Below are positions 11,386-22,335 of a stretch of DNA of 64,000 bases, piece after piece. The translations under genes were made by a program, and so were the position numbers. The notes under the pieces are model-generated. The model did not search any database, had not been told where the DNA came from, and worked only from the letters and a program-made list of their open reading frames with translations. This stretch comes from Plasmodium coatneyi. Taxonomy: Eukaryota; Apicomplexa; Aconoidasida; Haemosporida; Plasmodiidae. How positions within the stretch are numbered: the stretch's first letter is position 1; each line of letters starts with the position of its first letter. Location: positions 186,001 through 250,000 of the forward strand of contig NC_033564.1 of NCBI RefSeq assembly GCF_001680005.1, given 5' to 3'.

Positions 11386-12410
11386 GCAGTTTCGCAAAAG
11401 CTGTCCAAGTCGCTGGGCCGGGCCCAGGTTTCCCTCTTCTTCACCACGATTGGCTTTCTGTAATAGTTTAAAAATGGCACTAACGAGCAGGCCACCTGTG
11501 AGCCGCACGGATTGCACACATATGTGCGTGCACCCAAATATATATTCGTCATTCATATTCCATGTGGTACCCCCTCCCCCGTGCAGGCTTCTCTGTTCAC
11601 TTCTATACATACACAATTACCAGGACGTTTTGAAGGTCCACGTTTTTAGGTACCCACCACTTAAGTAACAGTTTACCATTTGGCAGCTGCGCGAATGTTC
11701 TTATTCTAACCTCTTACACAAAAACAACTTCCCTCTTTTTATTCACCTCCCCCTTCCGTAGGAGCGTGTTTCAAAATTGCACCAACTCGATAGATAAAAG
11801 TATTCTCTACGACTTCATCGACACAAACCGGTACACAGGTATGCACTTGGCAGGGAAGCAGTCCGCATGTGGTGGCGCTAAACCAACTTGCACACACTAC
11901 ACATGGGTAGTAAAATCGCACATGCATGCGTGCCTACATAATATGTTTTTCCTTTTTTAAACTTACAGGTCGCTGGATGGGTGTGCAAAGCTTGTACTAC
12001 TCCGTGTGGTCCATCAGCGCGTACTTTGGTAAGAATTCCAGGAGGGTGTTAATCGGAACATGCAGCTCTCCTTTTTATTACTTTTTCGACATTATTCTGT
12101 CCTCCCTTCGACCGCTTCACCGCTTTCACTTCTCTCCCTCCCAGGCGGATGGCTCTCCGACATTTCGTCATACAGGAACACGTTTAAAATAACAAGTAAG
12201 TGATCCTGTTTTGTCTACCCCTCCCCTTCGAATAGGGAGCATTGCTGTGTGATCACGCTCCTGTGCCCCCCTTCTAAAATGTTCCACCAAACTGCAGTTC
12301 TCATCCCAACATTGTTGTACTTCCCCCTCCGTTCAGCCTTCTTCTATTTGATATCTTTGATAATATATGCCCCCTTGTTGTGGCTCGTGCCGGTCAAAGA
12401 AACCATGTGA
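10193..12410 (+). CDS. Major facilitator superfamily-type transporter
   Basis: I assembled nine exons: 10193-10604, 10716-11048, 11137-11250, 11390-11459, 11587-11649, 11762-11838, 11969-12028, 12145-12195 and 12298-12410. Every junction is GT-AG and in phase, giving 430 aa. The start is the ATG at 10193; a GTG two codons earlier is unlikely in a eukaryote. Hydrophobic segments are spread through all exons. Exon 1 has the MFS signature loop after helix 2, G-Y-Y-C-D-K-H-K-K-D-R-K-K, matching the G-x-x-x-D-R/K pattern. A similar G-G-W-L-S-D-I motif, the repeat of this loop in the second half, spans exons 7-8. The last exon is a membrane helix pair. Substrate is unknown. Donors of exons 3 and 4 are both GTAATA. 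From memory the syntenic P. falciparum gene is an MFS-related transporter. Confidence 0.82.
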
Positions 12411-13377
12411 GTGTGGGGGGATTGGTGCCCACCCATCTCTTTCCGGGGAAAATGAAAAAGGAAAGAAGAAGATATGAAAGAAGAAAAAAAGGAAAAACAA
12501 AAATAAGACAAGAAGAAAACCACCCACCCCATGCATGTATGTACACGTGTCAAGTGTTATACAAGGAATATTCCAAACACTTTCTTTCTTTTCCTTCCCA
12601 ATCTGGTCAAATGTGCAGCCACTTTTTGCAGTTTTTTTTTATTTTTTTTTTAAATTCCCCAACCCCTATCACACGTTTCCATTTGTTTAAAAATAAAAGT
12701 GTGTAAAATTTATCCTCCCAGTTAAGCTCTACATATCATCGTAATTTATGTGCATGTAGTTTAATGTCCATAAAAATATGGCATTGTCTTTTGAATTATC
12801 CCGTTAACCCTCATTAAGCTTTTCCCCCCCCCTCTTTTTTACAAGTGTTTAGTTTTTTTTTCTTTGCTACTCTGCGTTGTTCGCTTTGGGCGCTAGTTTG
12901 TGCCCTTTTCTCCCTGCTTTGCTTTTTTTTTTTTTTTTCTTTTTTTTGACTTCCATTAAGCTATTTTCAATTTTCTTATTTATCAGTCTTTTAACGCATT
13001 TTTGTAAAAAGGTAGCCAAGCAGCGCACGCTCGGTGAAACTCCTCCTTCCATTTCTGTAGAGTGATAAGTATGTAATGGGCAGCAAAGGGGAAAGTCCAT
13101 TTGAGGACACTCCTCCTATCTTGTCTCCTCTTTTTCCCAAATAGCACTTCCACATAAGGCGAAAAAGGAAGGTAAAATATTTTTTTATGACCAGGTCGAG
13201 CGGATTTTCACCAACGGGGGAACAATTCGAACCTTTGCTCTTTCACACTAGTTGCGCGAAAGAGAATGCCTCATAAGGTTAACACACGCCAGTAAAGGTG
13301 CTCCCAAAATAAAGACCTTCACAAGGAATAGCACCACTGCATGTGCGAAACACTTCTAACATTGTCACAACGAATGG

Positions 13378-13409
<32 letters not shown>

Positions 13410-13471
13410 TAAAAAGGCAATACGTTGTAAGCACATTCATGCACACACAAAACAACCGACGCGTCTAATTC

Positions 13472-13747
13472 ATGTCGGAAAAAGCTGTTGTTCCCAATTT
13501 AAAAAGGAAAAAGACCCGATTAAGGTAAAGAAAAACTTGCTAAAACCATGTCACATTATTTACTCTTAAGAATATTCTTAAAATGACTTAACTTTTAAGG
13601 GGACATTTGTCCTGACGCTTTGCGGTGAACATTTCTTTCGGATGACATACGTGCAATGAAAAGATTGGGGTCCTTCACCCCTTCTTTTCACCACCTGTTA
13701 GCTGCTCAACGAAAGGACCACCTTTTAAAACCACACCAGCAGAGTAA
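13472..13747 (+). CDS. Possible two-exon microprotein (32 aa), tentative
   Basis: ATG at 13472 opens a basic frame (MSEKAVVPNLKRKKTRL) that runs into a GTAAAG donor at 13525. A CTGTTAG acceptor at 13700-13701 restores the frame and adds CSTKGPPFKTTPAE before a stop at 13745-13747. The initiation context and splice signals are reasonable, but the product matches no family that I know and is very short. It could be a 5' leader exon of a longer transcript or chance. Expression data would decide. Confidence 0.2.
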
Positions 13748-16218
13748 CACGTCCAGAATTAAAATAACGCAATCGTGAATGAAATAAAAATTATCTGTGA
13801 TTAAAAATTCTGAGGAAAACGCAAAACTCCCTTCTCCTGATGGTAACATAGCAAAAGGGGAAGATCAGCCCGACGTTGCTTCTCGGGGTTGTTCCTGTTT
13901 TTGTTCAACTGTTCATATATATATATTTTTTTCTTCCCTTCCAAATAGGTGAAAAAAAATGTTCCCCCTTAATGTCAAATTAAAGTGAAACATATCTCTT
14001 TATAAATGTCCTTCCCCTTTATTTCTACATCCGCAATCTTCACCTGAGCTTTTTCAAAAAGGAAGAAACTCATTTATTGGCCCGTTAACCATTTTAATGT
14101 CTACCTATATACGGGGGGTTATTCCTTTTGTGCACATTGGTAAAAAAAAAAAAAAAAAACGCCCCTAATATTGCTACGCATTGATTTTATTTTCACTTCC
14201 TGGGAAAAGTGAATTGCCAAAATTTAGACAACTAGGGAATGTGCAAGTAAAAGAATGTCTAATTGCGGGGTACCTACATGCTGCACTTACTATGTTTGTA
14301 AATGTCCCATTTGTTTCCCTTCCTTTACGTGAAATGGTCGTTCATTTTTTCATTTTTTACATTTTTTTTTTTTTTTTTCCTCCGCGTTGTAATTACACAT
14401 TATGTTTTTATTATGAGCACGGTAAAACGGTATTTTTGCGACTCGAAACCGACCTTTAAGCAGAAAAAATAATCGAGGTCCATTTTTTCTATAAAAAGAC
14501 ATAGCGTCGAAAAAGAGGCCTGATGTTTTATTCTACTTTACTGTAGCAACGGAATAATGGCAAAATAGCTAGTCACTCATATGACTTTTTTAAATGCAGC
14601 AAGGGGGTTAGTTTCTGTAGGAAGCCTAATCGTTGTTTCTACGTTTGTTTCCCATGTTCTTCATTTGTGGAAAATTCCTGGAACGTGAGGTTGCTAAAAA
14701 GGCATAACGTCTTTTACGCCATTTTTACTCCGCTGTTCCACAACATCGTAGCAATTTTAATACTGGAACAAGGCCACCCCCCTTTTGCACGTTCAGCAGA
14801 GTGGACATTCATCAATTCTGCCCCTCTACATTAGTTTTTTTTTTACAACGCAGCTTTTAATTACATTCACTAAACACGTTGAAGAGTGCGTACACTACAA
14901 ATGGGATTGCTTTAAAAAAATATATTCTTAACGTTCGTTTTGCAATTGCATGCGTTGAATTCATTGCGCTCTTTTTAATTTTTGCCTATTGTTCCACCTC
15001 CCATTTTACCCATCCACTTCGTATTGCAGCGCTTTAACAGTTCCGCGTATACATACACTTGGGTGAACAACTTTATGGGCACACCTACATGTGCACCTGC
15101 GTGTGTTCCCACTGTCCACGACTTCCGTCAGGGGGATCCTGCCTTAGACTCTTCTTCATTTGAATGTATACGCATCTCTGTATTCTTTTTTTTTCTTTAT
15201 AAATGTGAACTCATATTTGCACTTCTTGCATATGAAGAAGGCACCTGTTATGCTTTCGAACTTCTTTAACTCTCCCCCTACATTTTACCCTTACTCGATT
15301 TATCCATTTCGAGGTTAAGTGTTCGTTAATTTTTTACATTCCCTTCTGTTCGTCTTCGTCAACGTTTGATAGGACAGGAGAGACACCATTTTATTTTGTA
15401 CGTGCGGGTGGGCATTCTGCTATTGGCATTTCCCCCCTGTCTTTCATCTAAGACACGTGTGTTTAATGTAACCGTTGCATGGGCTGCCCTGTTTTGCGTT
15501 TGTCCTCTTTTCCCTGTTGGCCATATATTTTGCAATACCCCCCACGCGTAATGCAAATTAAAAAAAAAAGTGAAACACAGAGCGCAGACCATCCCGTGGT
15601 GATTAACACCAGCAACAGCAGGGTGAACTTTGCAGCGATGTTGACACGATAAATTTGATGAAATAATTTTAAAATGTAAAAAAAAAAAATAAAAATAAAA
15701 AAATCGTTGAATGTACGAGTAATACGTTCACATGTGCCTGTCTATTTTTTTAAAAAGATAGTTGTCTACACGGACTGAATGTTATATGTTCGTATGGCCA
15801 AACCGAGTGTCCACGCGGAGTCCTGTGTATCCATAGCGTTTTTCCCATTTTGATCATTTTATTTTTTCCTTTTTCCCATCTGGAAATACCACGCCGTGTA
15901 CGTATTTACGCGCACCTGCATCTGCGGCACGAAGTAGACATTCCGCGTGTGCGAAAATGTGATCAAACGATTTATGCTCCATTTATGCTCCATTTTGCGC
16001 CTATTTTTCCTTCCCCGCTACACAACGTGCATGTGGTTCCCCTGCGCAGAACTCACATGCATTTTTTATGTCCTCACGCGTGTTTACACAATTCACCATT
16101 TGAATGTGCGCTTAACACGTGAATAACGTTATCTGCAAAATTACGCGCGTTGGAAAAGGTGCGCAGCACATGTTTTATATTTCACCTGTTGCCATTTGCA
16201 TATGTAATAGACATATAC

Positions 16219-16219
<1 letters not shown>

Positions 16220-16253
<34 letters not shown>
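16220..16253. repeat. T34 homopolymer
   Basis: This is the longest uninterrupted homopolymer in the window. Runs of this length are hard to sequence, so the exact count may be inaccurate. Confidence 0.85.
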
Positions 16254-17478
16254 CGCCACGGAGAAATTTCTGGTTTGCCTCCTGTCTGCAGAAATTTCCC
16301 CCTTACAACACCCCCGTTTCTGTTTTTTCCCCAAGCGATCTGCTTAAATTGATGATCATTTGGCTTTTCGCCACTTCACATGTTCACCACCGACGCTTTT
16401 ACAAAAACGCAGTTGTTTTTTTATTCAAGGGGGAGGGCAGCAAAAATAGCATTTTTCCCATAAATGAACATTTTTTTTTAAAAAATAAAAAGATAAAGTG
16501 CCTTCCGTCCACATATATAGTGCGTGATAGGGCAGCGTGGCACATGGTGGCACAGATGTTATCGTAATTTTTTTTTCTCATTTCGGGGGGGCATTTTCTC
16601 TTTCCATATGCATGTCTGCAAGAAAAAAAACATTCGAAATTTATAGGCCGCTTGGTGTTGCGTGATTGGCTACTTTGCAATTTTCGATTTGTGATTTTTG
16701 CCACGCATATTTGCACCCATTTTGTCATACATTCCGCCCCCCATTTTCGACGGCGGCCCCTTTTCAAAACCACGCCTCTACCCGCAGACCACCAAGCACT
16801 TCAATTTTTATGCGTTAATTTTTTTTTAAATTCATAATTTCCCTTCTATTTCCATTTTGCCTATTTTAGCTTGTGCCCATATTTTTCTCCGTTCTTCACT
16901 GTCTTACGATTATATCTGCTCTTTCAAAATTATTGCTGTTCATGGGCATCATTTAACATTATTTCTTTCCTTTTCTTTTTTTTCTCCTCTCTTCATACCA
17001 TCACAGTGTACATTGGGGTCAACCAAATAGGGTCAGTGGCTACCTTGCGCCGCTTATGCCTCTTCGTAGGTTTGTATGCCCCTATGGTTGTCCGTTTGTA
17101 CGTACATTTGTATGGGCAGATGCATAGGCACATACAAACACACTCGTAGGGCCTTCACGTGGCCTACATGTTAGTGTGACCCATATTTTACTGCATCGAT
17201 AGTGGCAATTTTTTTTCTTTTAATTTCTCCTCCTGCCGTTTTACGCTAAATGCTAATTTTAGTTTAACCGAGTGAACCTTTTCTTTTCATAGAATATTCT
17301 TCCAAGCCGCTGAAAAAAAAAAAAAAAAAAAAAAAATCCTTTTGCCTAACTGAATTAATAAATGTGGATTATTTTTTTTTTTTCCATTTTTGTACATAAA
17401 TCACTGTCTCTTCTGAAGAATAAGTACACTAGCTCACACGTGATTACTGCCCCGTCGCGAGGAAACGTGCATGCATGC

Positions 17479-17526
17479 GTACACACACACGTACACACAC
17501 ACGTACACACACACGTACACACACAC
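17479..17526. repeat. 12-bp tandem repeat GTACACACACAC
   Basis: Four exact 12-bp units are followed by decayed copies (GTACATAC, GTACATATATAC) up to about 17560. It is preceded by GTGCATGCATGCGT at 17468-17481. Simple repeat in the upstream region of the kinase gene. Confidence 0.85.
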
Positions 17527-18801
17527 GTACATACACGCGTACATATATACATACGTACAGCATAGCCAAGGCCGAATTCATGGCGCGATATGGAAGTAGA
17601 GTATATAAACACTGCACCCATTAGAGCATCTATACCGCGTTTTTTCTCGCCCCTCCCTCCGCAATTTCCCACAGCAGCGCATTCCATTTGTTCTTCCCAT
17701 TTTATGCCTACTACATTTGAAGAATCATCTGCGGGGGTAGATATCGCCATATATGTGCTGTACCCTCCAATGGTGTAGTCCAAAACAGACACGCTTTAAG
17801 TGACATATATATTTGTACGTATAATTACTATTTTGTATGGCAATTTTTTTTTTTCCTTTTTTATCGCAACATAAAAGAGGACCTAGGAGAATACACTTTT
17901 TGCGAACCCTCCTAGGAAAATTTATAACGCCTAGCGCACCGGCTGTACGCCTACGTATCTGGACCTGTGTACGCGAAAATTTTGCATGCCGATTAATAAT
18001 GTACTCACACGAATTGATTCTTTGCATGTAGAAATGTAGTGAGCCGCGTTTCTAATTCCCATTTGGTGCGCAAAAGTTTGGCGTACCCCCAAGCGGCAGC
18101 AGCGCCGCTTTTAATTAAATAATTTTCCACCCTCCTTTTTTTTGTCTTCCTACGGAATAATTTTATTTTTAAAATCAATTCACCAGTGAACCATTTTTGT
18201 CACACAAGGCTGTGGACTACCCGAAAGAGGAAAGCAAAAAATTAAAAAGAAAAAAATGGAAAAAAAAAAAAGTGTAATTTTCCCTTCCTCATTGTGTACA
18301 TTCTACATTGTGTAAATTCCTTCACACGTATTTATGCTCAGAAAATGACGCACAAAATAATGTGAGGAAACCACTGCCATTCTATCCCACTCACGTTTAC
18401 CCTTTTTTTTTGTGTGTGTAGATATATGCATGTATGTACATGGGTATACCTTTGTTCCTAGAGACGCCACACACGAATTTAAAAAAAGTCACGTGGAAAA
18501 TAAATTCCCTACAAAATAGAGGCACCTAGAACGGATCCACCATTTTGTAAAACAGAGGGGGAGCTTCTGCGTGTTGCATTTCTTCAGCGCTCTATCGTTC
18601 AGCAAGACTGAACAACCCCTCTACTTCCACGTGTTAAGTAAAGAGAAGACATTTTTCCTTGGATAGGAAGAGTGGGAATCGCTTCAAGGGACACACACAT
18701 TCAAAGGATTGAGAGCATCCATTCACTTACCTCACGCATCTACGTACATGCGTGCGTCTGCATGAGTATACTTTTTGTTCTCCCAACCTGCTGAGCCCAC
18801 A

Positions 18802-21800
18802 ATGGAGAGCAACGGAACCGTCCAGGAGATCCCCGAAAAGAGGAAAAAGCGAAAAATCCCTAACCTGGAAGGGCCCAATTTTGGCAGCGCCAATGTGGGT
18901 GCCAATTCTAGTGCTGCTAACCAACCCCGAAACAGAAAAAAAATTATCAAGCTGAAAAATAGCAAGATAGAGGACCTGTTCGTTATAAGAAACTTCCTCC
19001 CCATATGTGAAGAATTTCTCGTAAAACATTATGAGAATATATTTTCTAACTTGCTGCGAAAGGAGGATGAGGAAGAGAATAAGACAAACGGAGAGGGAAA
19101 TTCCTTACATGCCATTACGAAGGGGGAAGTCGAACAAGATGAATCCGAAGTAGACGGGAAGGCAGTTCAGCTGAAACAAAGCGGTGATCATAATGGGGGA
19201 GGGATAAAGCAGGAGGAATGCGTCAGGAGAAAGATGAAAAGGAAGAAGAGAAGCAAAAGTGTAGACCACTTAGAAACGGGCAGCGAAAGTGTAGACGACT
19301 TGGGTGATATACCCACGGTGGACAGTGAAGAGTGGTCTTCCACAGATGGGTCCGCGCCGAACAGATCACACTCCAATCATGCCCGAAGCAACCTCTACAG
19401 AAAGTACGTTCGACACACCAAGCAGTGCCTCCGAGAAATGGACCTGCCCTTTGACAGAGCAGTCCTCCTGAACATAGTAGACAAAAAAGACAACACAAGC
19501 AAAATAATGAAAATAGTAAATAAAAAAAAAGTAATTAGTGCATTTGGAGACACATGGGAGTTCATGATTGAGCACATCCTGTCTCTAAAGGAACACAAGA
19601 ATCTCATGAAGATATACGATATATACGACGACGATAAAAATTTTTATATGATCATGGAAAAGCTACATGGGAAGGAGCTGTTCAATTTTTTGGTTTACAA
19701 AAAGCAAGTCAAGGAAAGTGTGTGCAAGTATATAATTAGCCAAATATTGCAAGCTGTCAATTATCTGCACTACCATAATATTATCCACAGGGATATAAAA
19801 CCGGAGAACCTTATGTTTAGAAATAAAAAAAGGAAGGACAAAACGTATGAGTATAATTATGAGCTAGTTCTAATCGACTTTGATACGTGTCAGTTTGTTT
19901 ATCCTCCCAGGTTGGGTGGATTTCCTCGTTTTTATTACTCCCCTGGAAGTACCAACCTACGGAGGAGCGCTTCTCCATCCTCCAGTACTACAAATGGCAT
20001 ACAGACAGATTGCTCCAAGTTGTGCAAACACAGAGATGTAAAAAAAATGGAACAGAAGAAGGGAACTTCCACTGGGGAAATTCGCAAGCGCTGCTCCAAG
20101 CGTTTCTGTGAGAAAAGCACAAATGGAAGAAGCACACATGAACGAAGCACACATGAACGAAGCACACATGAACGAAACGGTACACCTAACCTGTGCCACC
20201 ACTCCGGACGGAAAGAACCACGAACCAAATCCTCCTCAGGGAAGAAACACATGAAGCTTGTAGGCACCTACGGATACATCGCCCCGGAAATAATTAAAGG
20301 ACATAATTACTCCATCCTATCAGACATGTGGTCCATAGGAATTATTTTCTACATCCTCATGACGGGCATTACCCCCTTGCCCATGTGTCTCATGGTGAAC
20401 TATAAAAACACAAAAGATATTATCCTAAAGAAGGAAAAAAAAGGCATTAATTTTAGCCTTCTCTCCTTTAATAGCTACCCATTGGCAAGAGATCTATGTG
20501 AGAAGCTATTACAGTTCAACCCCGCTGAGCGTATGCCAAACTCGGTGATTGCATCGCACCATCCCTGGTTAAGATACTTCAATATGATCGGAAGAAACGT
20601 CCACCTCTGTGCATCTGGGAGGGAGTATCTATCACCATCTCAACTCAGTCAGAACCTGCTGCATGGCGTACCTTACGTGAAGAATAAAAGACCTCGCTAT
20701 GAAGACAGGAACTGCCATGTCATCCTTCCATACCACATACACGAACAAGTGTACCAGAAGAAAAATTTACCCCCTTTTTTGTCTCCCTCCAATGAGCAAA
20801 AATACTACTACCTCATCAACCAGGGGGTAAGAAATTACTACGAGGTGGGAAATGACATCCTCCCACATCCAGGATTGTCTACCTCTTTGGAGAGGTTCCC
20901 ATATCTGCGAGGGGGTAACCTCAGAGACGACACGCCACCTGCTTATAACGAGAAGGTCATTGATATGGCGTACTCCGTAGAAAACGACGTTGAGGGGAAA
21001 ACGCAACCGGTGAATTATTACCAGGACGGGGACAGCAAACACCCCCCGAGGATATCCCACCAATTTGCCAGGAGGCACAATGACGGTGAGGGTGAGGGAA
21101 TGGCACCCCTTCGACACGCACAAAAGATGACAAGGGGAGATTGTGACGATGAGGACAACCATATGGAGGGTGATGAAAAAGCGGAAAGTGCACAAAGGAG
21201 AAGACCTTTTCGCAGAAAAACGGGAAATATTTTAACAAACTTAAAGGGGAAAGTCAATGGTGCGACTCTCCCCCAGAGTGAGAATGCCAACCATGGTGGC
21301 GCCCACCCATATATTCCTACACAACAAGATTTGTGCAGTAGTGATAACCACCCTCTTGGTGGAAGTTTTGATCCCATTTCCGTCCGCCCAGACGGCAACA
21401 ACTTTGTAGACCTGTTCGAACATTTAGTCGAAAAAAAAAAAAGAAAATTCACCATGAGAGGGAAGCCACTCGATAACCTCCCTCCAATTGAAAATCCCTT
21501 TCCCATGTACTACATACCGAATGAAGAACCAATGAATCGAACCAGCGAGGAGGTAGACAGATTTCCCAAACGAAAGGAACACACCACCAGCATGGAACAG
21601 AAAAATGTGGAATACATACGAACGAAAAATATGTCAGAAATATTTTCCTCTCCCCCCATGTGCATAATCCCGCAGAATGATCCTATGAAAATGACTCACA
21701 TTGACCATGGGTATAAAAGGGCATATGATTTTCCTCCACGTAGACACGTTCACCTACCAAATGGTCACCTCGCCCCTTCACACAAAGGAGGGAAACCCAA

Positions 21801-22335
21801 TGTAATACTCCTTCCACAGCCGCTGCCTCCTTCTCTTCTCCCCTTGGTATACCACCACTCCAATGAAGGAAGAAACAACACTCTGTTGAATGATAAGGCA
21901 CACCTAACAAACAGCAGTGAAGACATCGTTGGCGTGATCAGCAGCGATAGACAGTCTAACACGTCTTATGCGAATGTGGTGGCCAATGCATATGACCCTT
22001 GCCAAGTGACTAACCTGTACGAGATCTCCAACAGTTTGAATGAACCACAGGAGGGACACAAAAATGGTATCCACAGTCAGCACGACGAGCTTAACACCAA
22101 TTTGGCAGGAATCACCACCAGAAGCAAGATCCCCCAGAAGGGTACCAGCAGGAAGATCCCCCAGAATGACACCAAAAGTAAGATCATCCAAAACGGCACC
22201 AGCAGTAAGATCACCCAGAATGGCACCAGAAGTATGTTCCAACAAAATCGTAACATGCCACCCATATATGTCAACTATCGCAGGGCCTACAAAAATAACA
22301 TCGAAATGGTTCCCTCCATGTTCAGAGAAAATTAG
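18802..22335 (+). CDS. Large Ser/Thr protein kinase with DFD motif and long inserts
   Basis: Single exon, 1,177 aa from the first in-frame ATG at 18802. The N-terminal ~230 residues are basic and acidic low complexity. The kinase domain follows: putative ATP-site lysine in SKIMKIVNKK, alpha-C glutamate in MIEHILSLKEHKNL, catalytic loop IIHRDIKPENL near residue 328, metal site LIDFDTC near 358 (DFD instead of DFG), then VGTYGYIAPEII near 486 and SDMWSIGIIFYILM. About 125 residues are inserted between DFD and the P+1 loop and include three 15-bp repeats (RSTHE). No clear glycine-rich loop is visible. The layout resembles the CAMK group. Residues 660-1,177 are an asparagine/proline-rich tail with a nine-residue repeat near the end. 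From memory the syntenic P. falciparum gene is annotated as a putative Ser/Thr kinase. Activity is likely, since HRD, DF and APE are kept, but substrates are unknown. Confidence 0.88.
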   Translation: MESNGTVQEIPEKRKKRKIPNLEGPNFGSANVGANSSAANQPRNRKKIIKLKNSKIEDLFVIRNFLPICEEFLVKHYENIFSNLLRKEDEEENKTNGEGNSLHAITKGEVEQDESEVDGKAVQLKQSGDHNGGGIKQEECVRRKMKRKKRSKSVDHLETGSESVDDLGDIPTVDSEEWSSTDGSAPNRSHSNHARSNLYRKYVRHTKQCLREMDLPFDRAVLLNIVDKKDNTSKIMKIVNKKKVISAFGDTWEFMIEHILSLKEHKNLMKIYDIYDDDKNFYMIMEKLHGKELFNFLVYKKQVKESVCKYIISQILQAVNYLHYHNIIHRDIKPENLMFRNKKRKDKTYEYNYELVLIDFDTCQFVYPPRLGGFPRFYYSPGSTNLRRSASPSSSTTNGIQTDCSKLCKHRDVKKMEQKKGTSTGEIRKRCSKRFCEKSTNGRSTHERSTHERSTHERNGTPNLCHHSGRKEPRTKSSSGKKHMKLVGTYGYIAPEIIKGHNYSILSDMWSIGIIFYILMTGITPLPMCLMVNYKNTKDIILKKEKKGINFSLLSFNSYPLARDLCEKLLQFNPAERMPNSVIASHHPWLRYFNMIGRNVHLCASGREYLSPSQLSQNLLHGVPYVKNKRPRYEDRNCHVILPYHIHEQVYQKKNLPPFLSPSNEQKYYYLINQGVRNYYEVGNDILPHPGLSTSLERFPYLRGGNLRDDTPPAYNEKVIDMAYSVENDVEGKTQPVNYYQDGDSKHPPRISHQFARRHNDGEGEGMAPLRHAQKMTRGDCDDEDNHMEGDEKAESAQRRRPFRRKTGNILTNLKGKVNGATLPQSENANHGGAHPYIPTQQDLCSSDNHPLGGSFDPISVRPDGNNFVDLFEHLVEKKKRKFTMRGKPLDNLPPIENPFPMYYIPNEEPMNRTSEEVDRFPKRKEHTTSMEQKNVEYIRTKNMSEIFSSPPMCIIPQNDPMKMTHIDHGYKRAYDFPPRRHVHLPNGHLAPSHKGGKPNVILLPQPLPPSLLPLVYHHSNEGRNNTLLNDKAHLTNSSEDIVGVISSDRQSNTSYANVVANAYDPCQVTNLYEISNSLNEPQEGHKNGIHSQHDELNTNLAGITTRSKIPQKGTSRKIPQNDTKSKIIQNGTSSKITQNGTRSMFQQNRNMPPIYVNYRRAYKNNIEMVPSMFREN
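20131..20175 (+). repeat. 15-bp coding repeat x3 in the kinase activation-loop insert
   Basis: Three exact copies of AGCACACATGAACGA encode repeated STHER. Its identity at the DNA level suggests recent expansion. Confidence 0.9.
22114..22248 (+). repeat. 27-bp coding repeat x5 near the kinase C-terminus
   Basis: Five imperfect 27-bp units encode variants of G-T-S-S-K-I-T-Q-N. They differ by scattered substitutions, so this array is older than the 15-bp array in the same gene. Confidence 0.85.

Larger units (their letters stand above)
12411..18801. other. 6.4 kb gene-poor region upstream of the kinase gene
   Basis: This is the largest gap in the window. It contains homopolymer runs, including T34 at 16220-16253, a TA tract near 13393-13411, and a GT(AC)n tract at 17479-17526. 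Open frames are short and of mixed composition. A possible two-exon microprotein at 13472-13747 is listed separately. It is probably the MFS 3' UTR plus a long kinase promoter or 5' UTR. No tRNA, rRNA or snRNA is recognised, and it is not AT-rich enough to look like a Plasmodium centromere. Confidence 0.5.

Noticed and set aside
17479..17526. HVHTHVHT-type protein repeat in an open frame
   Set aside because: It is translation of a simple GT(AC)n DNA repeat.
12411..18801. Centromere
   Set aside because: The region is not uniformly AT-rich and lacks the compact array expected of Plasmodium centromeres.
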